Shown: piece by piece, positions 54,001 through 64,000 of the stretch | Layout: each line of letters starts with the position of its first letter | Position numbering within the stretch: position 1 is the first letter of the stretch | Source: Ceratopteris richardii | Lineage: Eukaryota; Streptophyta; Polypodiopsida; Polypodiales; Pteridaceae | Assembly: GCA_020310875.1 (NCBI GenBank) | Contig: CM035413.1 | Span: 187,612,355-187,676,354, forward strand | Reading direction: 5' to 3' | DNA: 64,000 nt | Notes under the pieces: model-generated | Seen by the model: the letters and a program-made list of their open reading frames with translations, nothing else | The model's database searches: none | What the model was told of the DNA's origin: nothing | Position numbers and translations under genes: made by a program

Positions 54001-55306
54001 GATTCTTGGTGATTGTTGGAACATACAATACTCTGCTTAGCAAATTCTGATTACCATCACTTGTTTTGACATTACCTACTTTAACCACTGAATGTTTAGT
54101 GTCATCTCCTGTCTGCACTTGGTGCTTGCCTTTAGGTTCTTCCAAATCAGAGAGTAAGGCAACATTCCCAGCTACATGGTTAGAGCAACCTGAATCAATA
54201 TAGAACAAATGATCATCATTGATACCTGATTTAGATGTCATGTTCATAATCAACAAGGAATCATCTTGATCCTCTGCATAATTGTTGTAATCCTTTCTGT
54301 TCCTGTATCCTCCTTGATAATTGCCATTGTGATTGTAGCTATTGTTGTTGTAATTATTGTTGTAGCCATGGTAGCCTTGAGGTTGATTGAATCTGCCTCT
54401 GCCTTGGGAGTATCCTCCTCTTTGATGACCTCTTCCTCTTTGATTCTTGTAGTTCTTGTAGCATTCATCTGTAGTATGGTTAGACAAGCCACAAATATTG
54501 CATGGAGATTGATTATAGGGTCTCCCCCTACCTGACTTACCTCCTCTGCCCCTACCTCTAGATGATCTACCTCTCCCTGCATAGTTTGCTTGGGAGGTGG
54601 ATCCTTCTTCATCAACTTTCTTACTTTTACCCTTGTCTTTAGACTTCTTATCTGTATATAGGGCAGAGGGATTGTTACCTTTTGATTGCTCTCCATTCTT
54701 TGTGATCTTTGCTTCATGTGTGAATAGTTGTCCAATCAGAGTTGTTAGATCAGGTGCTTGGATGTCCATGTACAAGTCCATTGCAGTGGTAAAGCTTTCC
54801 CACTTGTCATCTGCTTTGAGTCCATTGATCACTTGTCTGACTATTTGCTCTTCTTCAATTTCTTCTCCAACACTTGCAAGTTGATCTGCAATGTCTTTGA
54901 CTTTGGTGACAAAATCTGAGACACATTGTTTTGATTGCTTCCTGAGAGTTGTAAACTCAATCCATAGCTGATTCTTTCTGGCCCTTGTGCTTGATGAGAA
55001 GTATGTTGACAAGGTTTCCCAAGTCTCTTGGGAAGTCTTACAGTTCCTAACATGAGGTAGAAGGAAATCAGAGATAGAGTTTAGAAGATATGACCTTGCC
55101 AAAGCATCTTTAGCACACCATTGATTAAGTCTCTCATGTTCATCCTTTGTAGGTAGGCCTCTGGTTTTGAATGAGGGCAACTCCTCATCTCCTGATATGT
55201 ATCCATACACGCTTCTCCCTTGTAGATAAGTCTTCATTCTTAATGACCATGCCTGGTAGTTATTCCTATCCAATTTGTCAATGAAGGAAGGGAAACCATC
55301 ACCCAT
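51083..55306 (-). CDS. pol: Element H copia gag-pol polyprotein (1,407 aa)
   Basis: The start is chosen at MGDGFPSFIDKL (55306); the frame is open 17 codons further, but that runs through the primer site into the LTR. Approximate residues: gag 1-260; Gly/Arg-rich linker; zinc knuckle CNICGLSNHTTDEC (~267); protease FYIDSGCSNH (~370); integrase HHCC (WHKRLGH ~504, CGACQFGK ~542); integrase core Asp ~567 (VHTDVWGP), Asp ~631 (LRSDGGGEY), Glu ~668 (NGVAERRNR); RT with GSRWIYKLK, LDVKNAFLNG and YVDDIIITG (~1093); RNase H with SDADWAG (~1258), SSTEAEY (~1296) and HIEVHYHYVRE (~1353). It has the copia order, integrase before RT, with no stop or shift. It makes all proteins for copying and inserting the element. 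Confidence 0.96.
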   Translation of the reverse strand: MGDGFPSFIDKLDRNNYQAWSLRMKTYLQGRSVYGYISGDEELPSFKTRGLPTKDEHERLNQWCAKDALARSYLLNSISDFLLPHVRNCKTSQETWETLSTYFSSSTRARKNQLWIEFTTLRKQSKQCVSDFVTKVKDIADQLASVGEEIEEEQIVRQVINGLKADDKWESFTTAMDLYMDIQAPDLTTLIGQLFTHEAKITKNGEQSKGNNPSALYTDKKSKDKGKSKKVDEEGSTSQANYAGRGRSSRGRGRGGKSGRGRPYNQSPCNICGLSNHTTDECYKNYKNQRGRGHQRGGYSQGRGRFNQPQGYHGYNNNYNNNSYNHNGNYQGGYRNRKDYNNYAEDQDDSLLIMNMTSKSGINDDHLFYIDSGCSNHVAGNVALLSDLEEPKGKHQVQTGDDTKHSVVKVGNVKTSDGNQNLLSRVLYVPTITKNLMSVGQIVEKGLQVRFTQHGAYVEDPRHGFRRIAKGEKSGRLFTFELEDTKNIALYNYKDQTLSKLEMWHKRLGHIGERTIKQMSRDQCVLGIPNVSKQHMIYKCGACQFGKSHRLPYTKKGFMHEDYLELVHTDVWGPSKEPSISGSRYYVSFIDDYSRWTVLYFMKHKDEVFNCFKRYLALVENQTGRHLKRLRSDGGGEYFSNDFEEFLQERGIKREITTRYSPEQNGVAERRNRLIVETARSMLNEKKLPNYLWAESVSTATYLINRLPSKTLDGMTPYEAWHGKRPSLDHCKIFGCVAYVHIPSQVRGKLDPKAEKCIFIGYDLNQKGYRFYNPSNKGFKVSRDVIFDENDSWYDNECRKVSLPYDMEEDFPKLVRQEPTQNEDTSSDDEDTINIEEFKAWKSKGKMKMKQLEDNPESSTQAMRRSSREKKKPIRYGYDTSLVTKHSVYLAKDILSEEPGTFEEAITKPEWKEAMDEEMEALKESDTWDLVPKRDSMKVIGSRWIYKLKRNSDGTISRYKARLVAKGFAQTQGIDYEETFSPVAKMPTIRIMVSVAASKNWNMYQLDVKNAFLNGWISEEVYMSQPPGYEDPNKVNHVCKLKKALYGLKQAPRAWNYRLTTYLLDQGFVMSKADTSLFIKKNNSEVIYLCVYVDDIIITGNDVQGIRHIKGQMMKEFKINDLGLLKYFLGLELVYTNSGIFITQKKYIQDMVKKFNLQEAKVSNIPMEVNHKLSAHEGEELKDITGYQSLVGSLNYATLTRIDISYGVSVLSQFMHKPRVPHLEAAKKIVKYLKGTQNHGLYYPYSSYIDIKVYSDADWAGCKDDRRSTSGYICFAGDKPISWSSKKQPTVALSSTEAEYRGLANATQEAIWLKLLYSELGLYTRSPIIFGDNTSSLHLAANPVYHARTKHIEVHYHYVREKLLSKEIQLSYVSTNIQCADLLTKPLDGSKLCKFKSMIGLQDIIED

Positions 55307-55319
55307 GATTACCTTATTT

Positions 55320-55331
55320 GCTCTGATACCA
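55320..55331 (-). other. Primer-binding site of element H (initiator tRNA-Met)
   Basis: On the - strand TGGTATCAGAGC, the standard initiator-Met primer site, one base inside the 5' LTR. Confidence 0.95.
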
Positions 55332-55332
55332 C

Positions 55333-56444
55333 TGTTAGATGTGATGGCTGGGTACAATCAGAAGATCAAGCTGGTGCTGCTAGACCTGCTTCACACCTGC
55401 CCTCTTTTCTCTTCAGATATGGTTAGGAGACTCCTTGAGCTTCCAAATGACACCAAGAAACTATATATGTGCTTTACAAAATGATTGAGTAATGACCAAA
55501 TCAAAACAGATGATTTTGAACCTTCACAATTCCAAAAAACTTTCTATTCCTGTATTGACACCTGCTCAGTCCTAAGCTCAGTGTGTCCAGCACACTTGCA
55601 ATTGATTTAATTCCTTCTGGGAGTATTAAATTAACTTAACAAGCTACCATTAGCAAGTTAAATCACTCCAAATAACAAACTATACACTGAGCATGATCTT
55701 TAGCAAAATCAGGGACACCCCCGATTTTTTAGGAACAACATAGAAATATACCAGTGATCACTTCGACAGCGATTTCTCCAAATTGGCTGAATAGAATGAC
55801 TTGAAATTTTGTAGTTTTGTAGAATGCTTTGAGCTGGTTCCAATGAGCCCTGGATCATCAAATTTGGTTCAGTAGATCTTGAGATATGCCCTGTTGAAGT
55901 TGACAGACTTTGAGATGAATGACTCAGAAAACACAGAGTTAAGAACTATGAGTATATGTATTGAATCTATCAAATGTACATTCCCATTGGCATGTAAAGT
56001 GATGCCCAATGGTACTCAGAGATGTAGGCTAAGTAGTAGCTCACACACACTCTATGATCTGCTTGGATTAGCCTCGGGAAGTGAGCTTATTAACCCGCGA
56101 CTTTTACATAGCTCTTTTATAGGTATTTTGAACAAATTTGAATTTGAATTCAAATTAAAGTTCCCTTGATTCTCTCCACTAGACTTAGGGAGATATTCTC
56201 TCAACTAGATCATCTACTTTTTCACGACTCTAGTCTAGTAGGTGTGATTACATAATTGATTAAGTCATATTGACTTTTTACATTGGGTAAAGAGTAACAA
56301 TCAATTAAGCATCTGTTTCTATGGTTCAAATGTATCCTTCATGGGTTCAACCTTTATCTTTCCAAGGTTCCAATTGTCCAAGCTTTATGTTGAGTCTTCA
56401 AGGCACAAATCAAAGCCAAGTGTGAAGGCTTGTTTGCACCAACA
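55333..56444 (-). repeat. Element H 5' LTR
   Basis: 1,112 bp, partner of 49932-51043; mismatches noticed near 55740, 55842 and 55850. TSD ATATC follows at 56445-56449. Confidence 0.95.
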
Positions 56445-56449
56445 ATATC

Positions 56450-57360
56450 TGCTTCAATGGTCGAGATGCCTTGGCCGAGGTAATCTTTGGTTTATGACCG
56501 CTACTTCTTTGCTTCATTCGGGTCTCCGAGACTTTTGTTGAACCATCAAGTAGTTCCACTTGCACCACCATGTCTAGAGAGAGGGTTTTCTACATCAGAG
56601 AATGTTGGACAAGAAAAACATCTTTTTCCATGATAGTGCTCCTAGAGGGACCAAGATTTGGTGCCTTTTCTACTTCCTTGAGTGCTTGATTTTCTAACTC
56701 GATGGTAATGCAACTTTGACCTACTCAGAACTGAAGAAGTCCACTTATTAGGTTCAAGTTGACTGCATGATCATATATCTAGTCTTGACCCAAGACAAGA
56801 GGTTCAGTGAGATCCTCATCTTGACACACTAGTACCTTAACTGTCATTAGAACATCTTGAATGTAGAGGGGAAGTTCCACCTCACCCACGCAAGGGGTTT
56901 CCACACCTCCCAATCCTATAAGGTATGCTTCTATAGGATTGACACTTAATTTCAACTCTTGAGAGTAAGAAATTCTAACTGCACTAGTGGCTTCACTTGA
57001 GTCAATTATGGCCTGCATAGTCCTTGCACTATTTCCTGGTTCTACCTCTAAGGTCACAAAAGGACGTCGGTCAATTATTCTATGGGAACTTACACCTGAG
57101 ACTTCACACATAGCCATGTGATACCCTGGAGCTACATAGGCATTTATCCTAGGTTGATTTCTACCCTATCTTCTCAATTTCATTCTTTGGATGTGTTCTA
57201 ATGCTTCTACCTGTGCTGCTTCTCGAATTCGCTTTTCTTCCTCTTCGCGTTTCTCGGTTGTATTGAGTCAGTTAAGCATTTCCTCCGTGAGGGGTTCTTG
57301 GTATAATTTGACTCCGCATCCACTAATATAACTTGGTAGGACCGTCGCCTTCTAAAGTGG
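56450..57360 (-). pseudogene. Element G second retropepsin-like domain and integrase tail
   Basis: 57117-56779 encodes RRPFVTLEVEPGN, AIIDSSEATSAV, GGVETPCVGEV and LVLGQD. The active-site motif is DSS rather than DSG. It lies downstream of integrase as in A and B. A basic helical segment (57240-57170) precedes it. Bases 56450-56778 are degenerate linker. Confidence 0.82.
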
Positions 57361-58632
57361 CTAACTAGACTGCCCCACTTGTTGATATTCTATTAATAAT
57401 CATGGGTCCATAGCCACGCTTCTCTAGCTTTCTTGCATGTTGTTTTAGGGTATATACCAAAACTAAGTCTCTGGCCTTCAAGCCTTTATCCTTCACATGG
57501 GCATCGAAGGATGCCTTTTGTCTTTTCTTAGCTACATAAATCCCTACGGCAGCTCTCAGTCTCGTTTCACCTAGCCGTTCAAGATCAAAGATTCTTGAAG
57601 AGATTTCATGCCCTATCCACTCATGTTCTTGTGCTACTTTTAGTGTAGGTATCAAGAAGTCCAATGGTAGCACAACATTTTGGCCAAATACCATCTGAAA
57701 GGGTGTGGCTTGGAGTACCATTTTATAGGTGACTCTATATGCCCAAACAGCATGTTTGTCCCAATCAGAGCATCTATTATTCACTAATTTGGTTAGCACA
57801 TTGCATGGAATCTTATTGGTGCTTTCAGCTTGCCCATTAGCTTATGGATGATAGGGGGTAGACTTCTTGTGTACTATCAAGAACTCTTGGAGAAGATTTT
57901 CAATGACTTCATTCAAGAAGTGAGTGCCTCTATCATTACTAGCTCTATTGGTAGCCCATATCTAGTGAACACGTTCTCAAATAAGAACTTAGCTATCGTT
58001 TGAGCATCGTTTTTTGTTGTGGATTTCACTTCTACCCATTTGGTTAGATAGTCTGTGGCCACAATGATATATTCAGCATGTGAACCCTTGGATGGGGGAT
58101 TAATAGGACCTACAAAATCTATTCCCCACTTAGAGAATGCACGTCCACCCATCATAGGTTTCAATGGCATCTCATCTTTTCGTATGGGATATTGATTTCA
58201 TTGACAAACATCACATCGCTTCACATAGGTATGTGCGTCCATGTGAAGGGTTGGCCACCACAAGCCTGCAAATAGGATTGTCTTAATCACACGGTCTAGT
58301 ACAAAGTGTCCTCTTGCTACACCTTGGTGAGCAGTTTCTAATATCTTAAGATATTCACTCTCATGGACACATAGTCTTAGATATCCATCTTTTCCATGCT
58401 TGTATAGATTATCACCAATGAGTGCATAATCTAGGGCTTCTTGTTCTAAAATTATTTGCCTAGCCAGGGTCATATCTTGAGGGAATGTTTTCATCCTCAG
58501 GAAAGCTACCAATGGTTCACTCCAATCTGGTATTAGAGACATTTGGTACAGTGTAGCGTGCTCCACAGGTGGTCTAATACGACAGACTGGGCATTCCTTA
58601 CACAACTTATGGACATCAGATTCCATAGTCGT
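57361..58632 (-). pseudogene. Element G integrase
   Basis: Three open pieces: 58626-58198 with the C-X2-C end of the first H2C2 finger (CPVC) and the second finger (AHQGVARGHF...CDVC); 58170-57913 with WGIDFVGPINPP; and 57799-57365 with LDFLIPTLKVAQEH and LKQHARKLEKRGYG. The stretch around SDRGTH and QAESTN is frameshifted between pieces. At the codons where A and B have stops it reads KKRQKA, so it shows the original sequence. Confidence 0.88.
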
Positions 58633-59729
58633 CTAGTGCACTCCGAGTCTCCTTAGTGTCTGTAGAGTTCTTTGCCTTGAGTAATGTTTCTCTAATGCAC
58701 CCACATGTGCTAATTCCAACCATTTGGCATACTCCTCCTCTTCCACACAACAAGCTAATATTCCTTGATCTGTATGCTTGTACATACTTCTGGCCATGAT
58801 ATGGTACTTTTGGGCTTTTACTACCTCCGTATCTTGAGTGTTCATTACTGGATGTTTAGGCCCATATGTCAATATTTGCACTAATGTCTTGGCCCACTGC
58901 GGTGCAACTTCCAAATTGAACAAGTAAGCATCAAGAAGATCATCCGATACTCCTTGTGGGGCCTCTTCAAATGTGCGCATTGAGAGATGATATGCTCTCA
59001 AGTGAGTCATGCCTTTCCTCACTACTACCTCAAAGTCATATTCCATTAGTAAGAGAAACCATCTTACTAATCTACCTGTATTGCATGGCTTGTTCAACAA
59101 GTATAGCAGAGCTTGATGATCCATAAAAAATTTAAACTTATTTGCATGCAAATAGTGTCTGAACTTTTTAACCACATATACCATGCCTAATCCTTCTCTT
59201 TTGGTGGTTGTATAGTTTTGTCCAGGTGCATTCAGCTCTCTATTAGCATAGGCAATTGGAAGATCCATATTACCTTCACGCATAGGTTGTGTGAGTACAC
59301 ATCCAATAGCATACTTGGAGGCATCCACGTGAACATGAAAGGGCTTGTTCCAATTGGTGGTAGTCAAGATTGGTGCAGAACATAATCTTCTCTTGAGCTC
59401 GTTAAAGGAGTTCTCACATTCTGCATTCCAATCAAAGCTAGTCAAAAGGGAGTACAGAGGCTTTGCAATAATTGCATACACATGAATGAATCGGTGAAAA
59501 TAGCCACAATGCCCCGTAAAAGCTTTTACTTCCTTGATATTCTTGGGCCTAGGTAGCTCTACAATATTTGTAACTTTTTCCTCATCCTAGATATGTCGTT
59601 CTTTGACACTATGTGTCCTAGAATCTTTCCTTGTCTGACCATGGAAACACACCTTTTTGGGTTCAAGCAGATTGGATATTCTCTACATTTGTCAAAGATA
59701 GCTCTCAACTCAGGGATATGGGTTTGTCT
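58633..59729 (-). pseudogene. Element G RT thumb, RNase H and first H2C2 unit
   Basis: 59481-58633 is open for 282 codons: MYAIIAKPLYSLL, HVHVDASKYAIG, FMDHQALLYLLNKP, RAYHLS (Asp of RADHLS lost) and AHVGALEKHYSRQ. 59729-59559 holds RQTHIPELRAIFDKCREY and GKILGHIVSK. It is cut at 59730 by solo LTR I. Confidence 0.88.
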
Positions 59730-60758
59730 TGTTAGCAGCCGCCGGATCCGAAGATTGTATAACTGAATCTTGTTCGCACGAGTGAAAAAGTAGTTACAAA
59801 CAGTTTGTAAAAAAATTATATAAATCAAGAAGACACACAGAGACGGGTACAAGACGGATCACCAGACTATCTGTCTGGGTGACTGACCGGGCGTTGTCTG
59901 TAGTGTCATTTGCATATCTCCTGTATTCTGAGTTCGTGTTCATCTCTTGTCTTGTCTACCATCAACATCTGTTCTGTTGTTAACCAGTGAGACGAATCGT
60001 GGAATCACCAGACTGTTCGTCTGGAGGATTGCCTGAACACTACTGTAGCACTGTTGACTAACTTCTGCGTACTCCGATTGTACTGTGTGTATCTGTGTTT
60101 TGTCACCTATCGATCTCTGTTGAGGTTGCGAGTCCCATTCACAGCTAATAGATTGTGGACTGTTGTCTGAGTAAGTTGTTTGTGAATCTCTATTGAGTTG
60201 TGGTGTTAGCCCACGCATTGTGTGTTACCTCTTCTTGGAATGTTCTGCCAGTGGTTGGTGAAATCTGAGCAACTGTAGTAGCATTCTCGTATTCAGATCT
60301 GTGCTGTGTCGTCTGCAATGTTGGGATCTGTCTTCATATGGTAAAGTTAAGTACAGTAGGGATCTTTCTAAGTGGTGCACTGAGTCTTCAGTACTGTGTG
60401 GTTGAACCCTCAAGTTCTCTGTGTCTACGATGTCGCCTGACTGTTTAGATCCAGTCGGTAAGGGTAAACGATTACTCTTGTTTCTGGTATTTCCAGTAAG
60501 TTTATGTGTAGCTGCAACATAGCATCATGCGGATTCGATGCCCGTGGTGAGCTAAGACTATGACGGTAATATCTAAGTACGGTAATCTTTGATAGTGCTC
60601 TCAGCATTAGTATAGTGCTGGGTGTGAGCAATGAGTTTGGGAAATAAGTACAGGGACTCTGTCTAACAGACCCCTTCCACTCCCAAGAACCCAAGAATCA
60701 CTTAAACGCACTTCTGATAGTTAGAAGGAACCAACAACATTTAACACAGCGTTTAACA
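59730..60758 (+). repeat. Solo LTR I, same family as K, TSD GTCT
   Basis: TGTTAGCAG...TTTAACA flanked by GTCT at 59726-59729 and 60759-60762. Element B carries the undisrupted RT sequence, which proves the junctions. There is no primer site or internal sequence, hence a solo LTR. The paired CCAGAC/GTCTGG hairpins recur at 59862-59878 and 60008-60024. About 95% identical to 44651-45677. Confidence 0.95.
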
Positions 60759-61958
60759 GTCTAATGTTGGAATGAGCACAGAGATCATCAACATAGACTT
60801 CCAAATTCTTCCTCAAGAATTCCTTGAACATGTGGCACATCAATCTCACCAAATGGCATTACCTGAAAAGCAAATATGCCCCACTCCGTGGCAAAAGTTG
60901 TCTTATGCTGATCTTCTGGAGCAATGGCTACCTGATTGTAGCCAGAAAATCCATCAAGAAAGTTGTACACTTCCTTGCCTGCTACTCTTTCTAGTAGGTG
61001 CTCCGTGATAGGAAGCGGATAGTTATCTCAAATGGTGGTTGCGTTAACTTTCTTCAAGTTAATACATACACATAACTTTCCATTCTTCTCGGGCACCACT
61101 ACAATGGGGGATACTCACTGAGTGTGCTCAATTTCATAGATGAATCCAGCTTCAACCAAATGATCTATCTCTTCCTTGATCTATGTAGCATAATTATCAT
61201 TATATGTGTATGGCTTCTGCTTAGAGGGTCCGGCGTCTGAGGTCATGGGAATGGTATGTGAGCATATGTCAAAGTCTACACCTTTCAAGTCCTTGTAACT
61301 CCAAGCGAATACATCTCTGTATTCTCTTAACAAGGCTATCAACTTGTATTATCATAGGCCTCTCTTGCTTGTGCATCGTGTTTAGGCATTCTTATCATGA
61401 CTCTCCTATTGTCTATCTCGTACTATTTGAAGTTTTTGGGACCTCAGACAAGGATTTTTCTTGTTCTGGTGTGACTTCTTTCTTCTTCCTCTTCTTGCCT
61501 TCATTCTTAGGGGTTACTTATGTGGCTAATTTCACCTCATTCATGTCTCTGAGGATGAGCTTCTACTTTGTAGAAATATTCCTCATCTGATGCAAAAGGT
61601 GAATCCATAATGATTGACTCTAGATTGGAGTCACTTGCATCCTCAAATGCATCAGTGTGAGGTTCACATTCTTCAATAACCGAATCACACATGATCGGCT
61701 CTATGGTGAAGACTGAAATATCATAGCCATCCTCGTCACATTGAGGTGTCCATTGTTCTTCATTGATGGCTACATCCATTAATGCTAGAATTTCCACCCA
61801 ACCATGAGTTTCAAATTCTTTATCAGGAAATACTACAGGTGCATAGGCTGGGTCTCGTATTGCTCTATGAGTTTCCTTCGCACCTACCTCTCTAGCTTTT
61901 TCTCTTTTCTCTTCTTCCACCGCTACTTTACACATCCATAAGTGGGTGACTTCATGCA
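60759..61958 (-). pseudogene. Element G RT N-terminal half and protease-RT linker
   Basis: Contains YVDD just right of solo LTR I (about 60787-60798), GFSGYNQVAIAPEDQHK, and degraded fingers (about 61020-61200). Part of MPFGLTNAPATFQRLM is deleted with a shift. The acidic linker (61998-61537 frame) reads HLWMCKVAVEEEKREKAREVG and NEEQWTPQCDEDGYDISVF as in B. The match to B stops at 61958. Confidence 0.87.
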
Positions 61959-62177
61959 TGCATTGTGAGAAGTGGAGAATGACATGCCTGGGACTCACCT
62001 CCTAGCCTATTTATAGCCCTTGCGTAGTCACCATCTAGAGTTCTCTCTAAGGTTCCTCTATTCATCTAGCCATCATGAGTAGGTACCTCATATGAACTCT
62101 CTGGCTTTTGGCCTTGGCTATCCCCCGAGCAAGGAACGTCTCGTTTCTCCAAGCATATACATATCTGGAATATAACA
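61959..62177 (-). repeat. Element J 3' LTR (219 bp)
   Basis: On the - strand it starts TGTTATATTCC right after a polypurine tract and ends CACAATGCA, where element G begins. It holds a TATA box (CTATAAATA, + strand 62008-62016). The internal region lies to the right. ATGCA (61954-61958) is the expected TSD; its partner is outside the window. Confidence 0.72.
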
Positions 62178-62192
62178 CTCTCTCCCCCTTCT
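62178..62192 (-). other. Polypurine tract of element J
   Basis: On the - strand AGAAGGGGGAGAGAG directly precedes the LTR start. Confidence 0.72.
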
Positions 62193-64000
62193 AAAGATCA
62201 TTTTCCTCAATGATATAGAAGGAGCTATAAACCTGGGAATCAAAATCTATGATTCCAAATAATAAAAGTAGAGTGTTCTAGATGTCTGAAATACTAGATG
62301 CTCAAAAAGTAGACAACTAGTCTCTATGCTATATATCTAGCATTTCCACCAACAAATAGTAGTCCTTGCCTTGGGCATACTGTAGGAATCCCTCTGAGGC
62401 CCAATGAGTCCATATGTGTGTAGCATAAGTACTCGGAATATCCTCGGAATCCCTATGCCTAGACCTTCACCACTAACTATAATTGTGCAAAATCACTTAC
62501 TCCACTAGAGTAATGAAAACTATTATGCAAATCCAAAACAATCTGACTATGTCCAACTCTCTGTGGAAGAATAGTAAAAAGAAATGGAAATCCTTTCCAA
62601 GTAGTGTTTTATCTTTAAGCTCAAGTAAATCTGCTTGATTTACTCACTCTAATGAAATAAAACTCAAGAAAATCTCATGATGATCCAAATTGTGAATCCA
62701 AGATGATAGTCTATCAATTATCGAGACCATGGAACAAGATGTCAATCTGTCAATGATCCAAACTATGGACCAAGATCTCGATGTGTCATATATAATAATC
62801 CAAACTATGGATCAAAAGCTTGATCTGTCATATATGATAATCTAAACTATGGATTAAAAGCTTGATGTGTCATATATAATATACAAATTATGGATCAAAA
62901 TCATCCAAACTATGGATCAAAATATTTCCCATACAAAGTAAATCATAATCCACTCTCTGGAACCAAGTCCATCATGCCAATTGAAGACGTGCTAAGAAAG
63001 TATAGCAACTAGTGGAACTACCACCACCTTCTCAATAATAGCATGTAAGATGTTCCAAGTGAATGAAACTTTCTTTATCCATGACCACCATCTGATCATC
63101 ACTATGATCAAATCATTCCTAACTAGGAATGAGGTGTCTCAAGTAAACTAGTGTAATAATCTGACACTCCCTGATATAATGAGAACCATAATGTAAGTCC
63201 ACTAAATAATCTAAAAAAATGGTAAGTAGATGTGTTCACACTCATATCCCACTAGGCTAAGCATCTAGCTCACCTCATACACACTATGTCTGAACCATGG
63301 CCTATTCTCAGGCATATCAAATAAAGTAGTACGTACTCTATCAATTTCTTCTTAGTGCAATTGCCTATTCATAGTTCTTATGTGCAAACCTTGCCTTTTT
63401 GCTTCTAGGCTACTTGCCTGCAGATTTGCCTTGTTTGCGATCACATATAGAGTGACTGTCTCAACTACCCATATGTTGTCTAATAATAAGATGATACCAG
63501 AAGATCATATAAATGAACTCCAAATCATATCGAAAATACAATCTCAAAGACTTCTCTCCCATACCATCTGTCCTACACCTAGGTAGAATACAAAGTTTGA
63601 TGTCACATACCACCAACTTTATACTCCACATAGATGCATGTATGAGATTAAGTTGAACACTTCTCTCAAAAATGATAAGAATAACTCAGTGAGTACTCAC
63701 AAGCATAAATAATGTAATAAAACCATGAAGTGTTCCTATGTTCCTAAAGTGTCTCCTTCCCTCGATGGAAAGAACAGTCATTCCTATGACTCTATCACTC
63801 ATAACTATCTGTAACATCAACTCATGTGACTTGAGTCAAAGATTAACTCACAAGAAATTGGAATTTATACAACTTTTATGAATCCAATTATATGAAATGA
63901 GAACAACTAGCAAAGTTCTCTTGTTCCATGCTCTCATGGCACTATATATATTCTTGAAAATTTCGACAGAGTATTCTCTGTCCTACTGAGAATGGTCACC
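62193..64000 (-). other. Element J internal region, non-coding as far as visible
   Basis: 1.8 kb with no convincing ORF on either strand. Bases ~62740-62930 hold three to four imperfect copies of an A/T-rich unit of about 50 bp around AAACTATGGATCAAAA and TGTCATATAT. The rest shows no recognisable retroelement protein. It may be the 3' untranslated part of an autonomous element or the body of a non-coding LTR derivative. Confidence 0.5.

Larger units (their letters stand above)
49932..56444 (-). mobile_element. Element H: complete Ty1/copia retrotransposon, TSD ATATC
   Basis: Two 1,112-bp LTRs flank a single 1,407-codon gag-pol ORF, with initiator-Met primer site and polypurine tract in place. 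ATATC lies at 49927-49931 and 56445-56449. I count 3 mismatches between the LTRs, so it is the youngest datable insertion here. All core domains read intact, so it may be autonomous. Confidence 0.96.
45763..61958 (-). mobile_element. Element G: decayed Ty3/gypsy, split by H and I
   Basis: On the - strand, from right to left: acidic linker and RT start, solo LTR I, rest of RT, RNase H, integrase, second protease, copia H, linker, accessory ORF. The right end is cut by the LTR of J at 61959, the left end by K's remnant. Its closest relative in the window is element B. Protease 1 and gag are not in the window. Confidence 0.88.

Noticed and set aside
62193-64000. Host gene or exon at the right edge
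   Set aside because: No long open frame, codon bias or recognisable protein was found on either strand.

Overview
The window is gene-free as far as I can read it: a nest of LTR retrotransposons, as found in the intergenic heterochromatin of a large-genome land plant. The evidence is plant-type Ty3/gypsy and Ty1/copia polyproteins, primer-binding sites matching plant tRNA-Asp and initiator tRNA-Met, TG...CA LTRs and 4-5 bp target-site duplications (TSDs). I see no host exon, rRNA, tRNA or CRISPR array, and I cannot name the species.

Layout. Element A (Ty3, + strand, 1-11924) enters from the left edge in gag and ends in a 3' LTR. It sits inside element D (Ty3, - strand), whose pieces are 11925-12550 and 33570-42649. 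D is also split by composite element B (12551-33569, + strand), which has an LTR pair of ~98% identity and TSD TAAGG. Taking B out rejoins D's reading frame. B contains a leader repeat array, an accessory-ORF module of another family (C, ~15.0-21.3 kb) with its own LTR that is itself split by a solo LTR (20217-20900, TSD GAATG), then B's remaining gag, pol, accessory ORF and 3' LTR. D lies in the accessory ORF of an older + strand element E (42650-44520). Next come a truncated LTR element K (44651-45762) and a decayed - strand Ty3 element G (45763-61958). G is broken by a young, apparently intact copia element H (49932-56444, TSD ATATC), by a solo LTR I (59730-60758, TSD GTCT), and at its right by the 219-bp LTR of element J, whose non-coding interior runs off the right edge.

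The Ty3 elements A, B, D and G form one family. The polyprotein order is gag with short zinc knuckles, protease 1, RT, RNase H, an integrase zinc-finger unit, a second integrase zinc-finger unit, the integrase core, and then a second retropepsin-like domain downstream of integrase. D's copy of the last part lies outside the window, and G's protease 1 and gag are not in the window. A linker with repeated (I/K)W(V/I)PK motifs follows, then a ~1,500-codon accessory ORF (aORF). The aORF has a conserved N-terminal region, a Pro/acidic region, a coiled coil and a conserved C-terminal domain. A likely 3' splice site precedes the aORF start in all four copies whose start is visible, and in A and B its frame runs through the polypurine tract into the 3' LTR. 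The duplicated protease, the duplicated zinc finger and this aORF are the most unusual content.

Relative ages read from the sequence: H is youngest (I count 3 LTR mismatches in about 1.1 kb), B is older (about 2% LTR divergence), D is older than A and B, and E is older than D.
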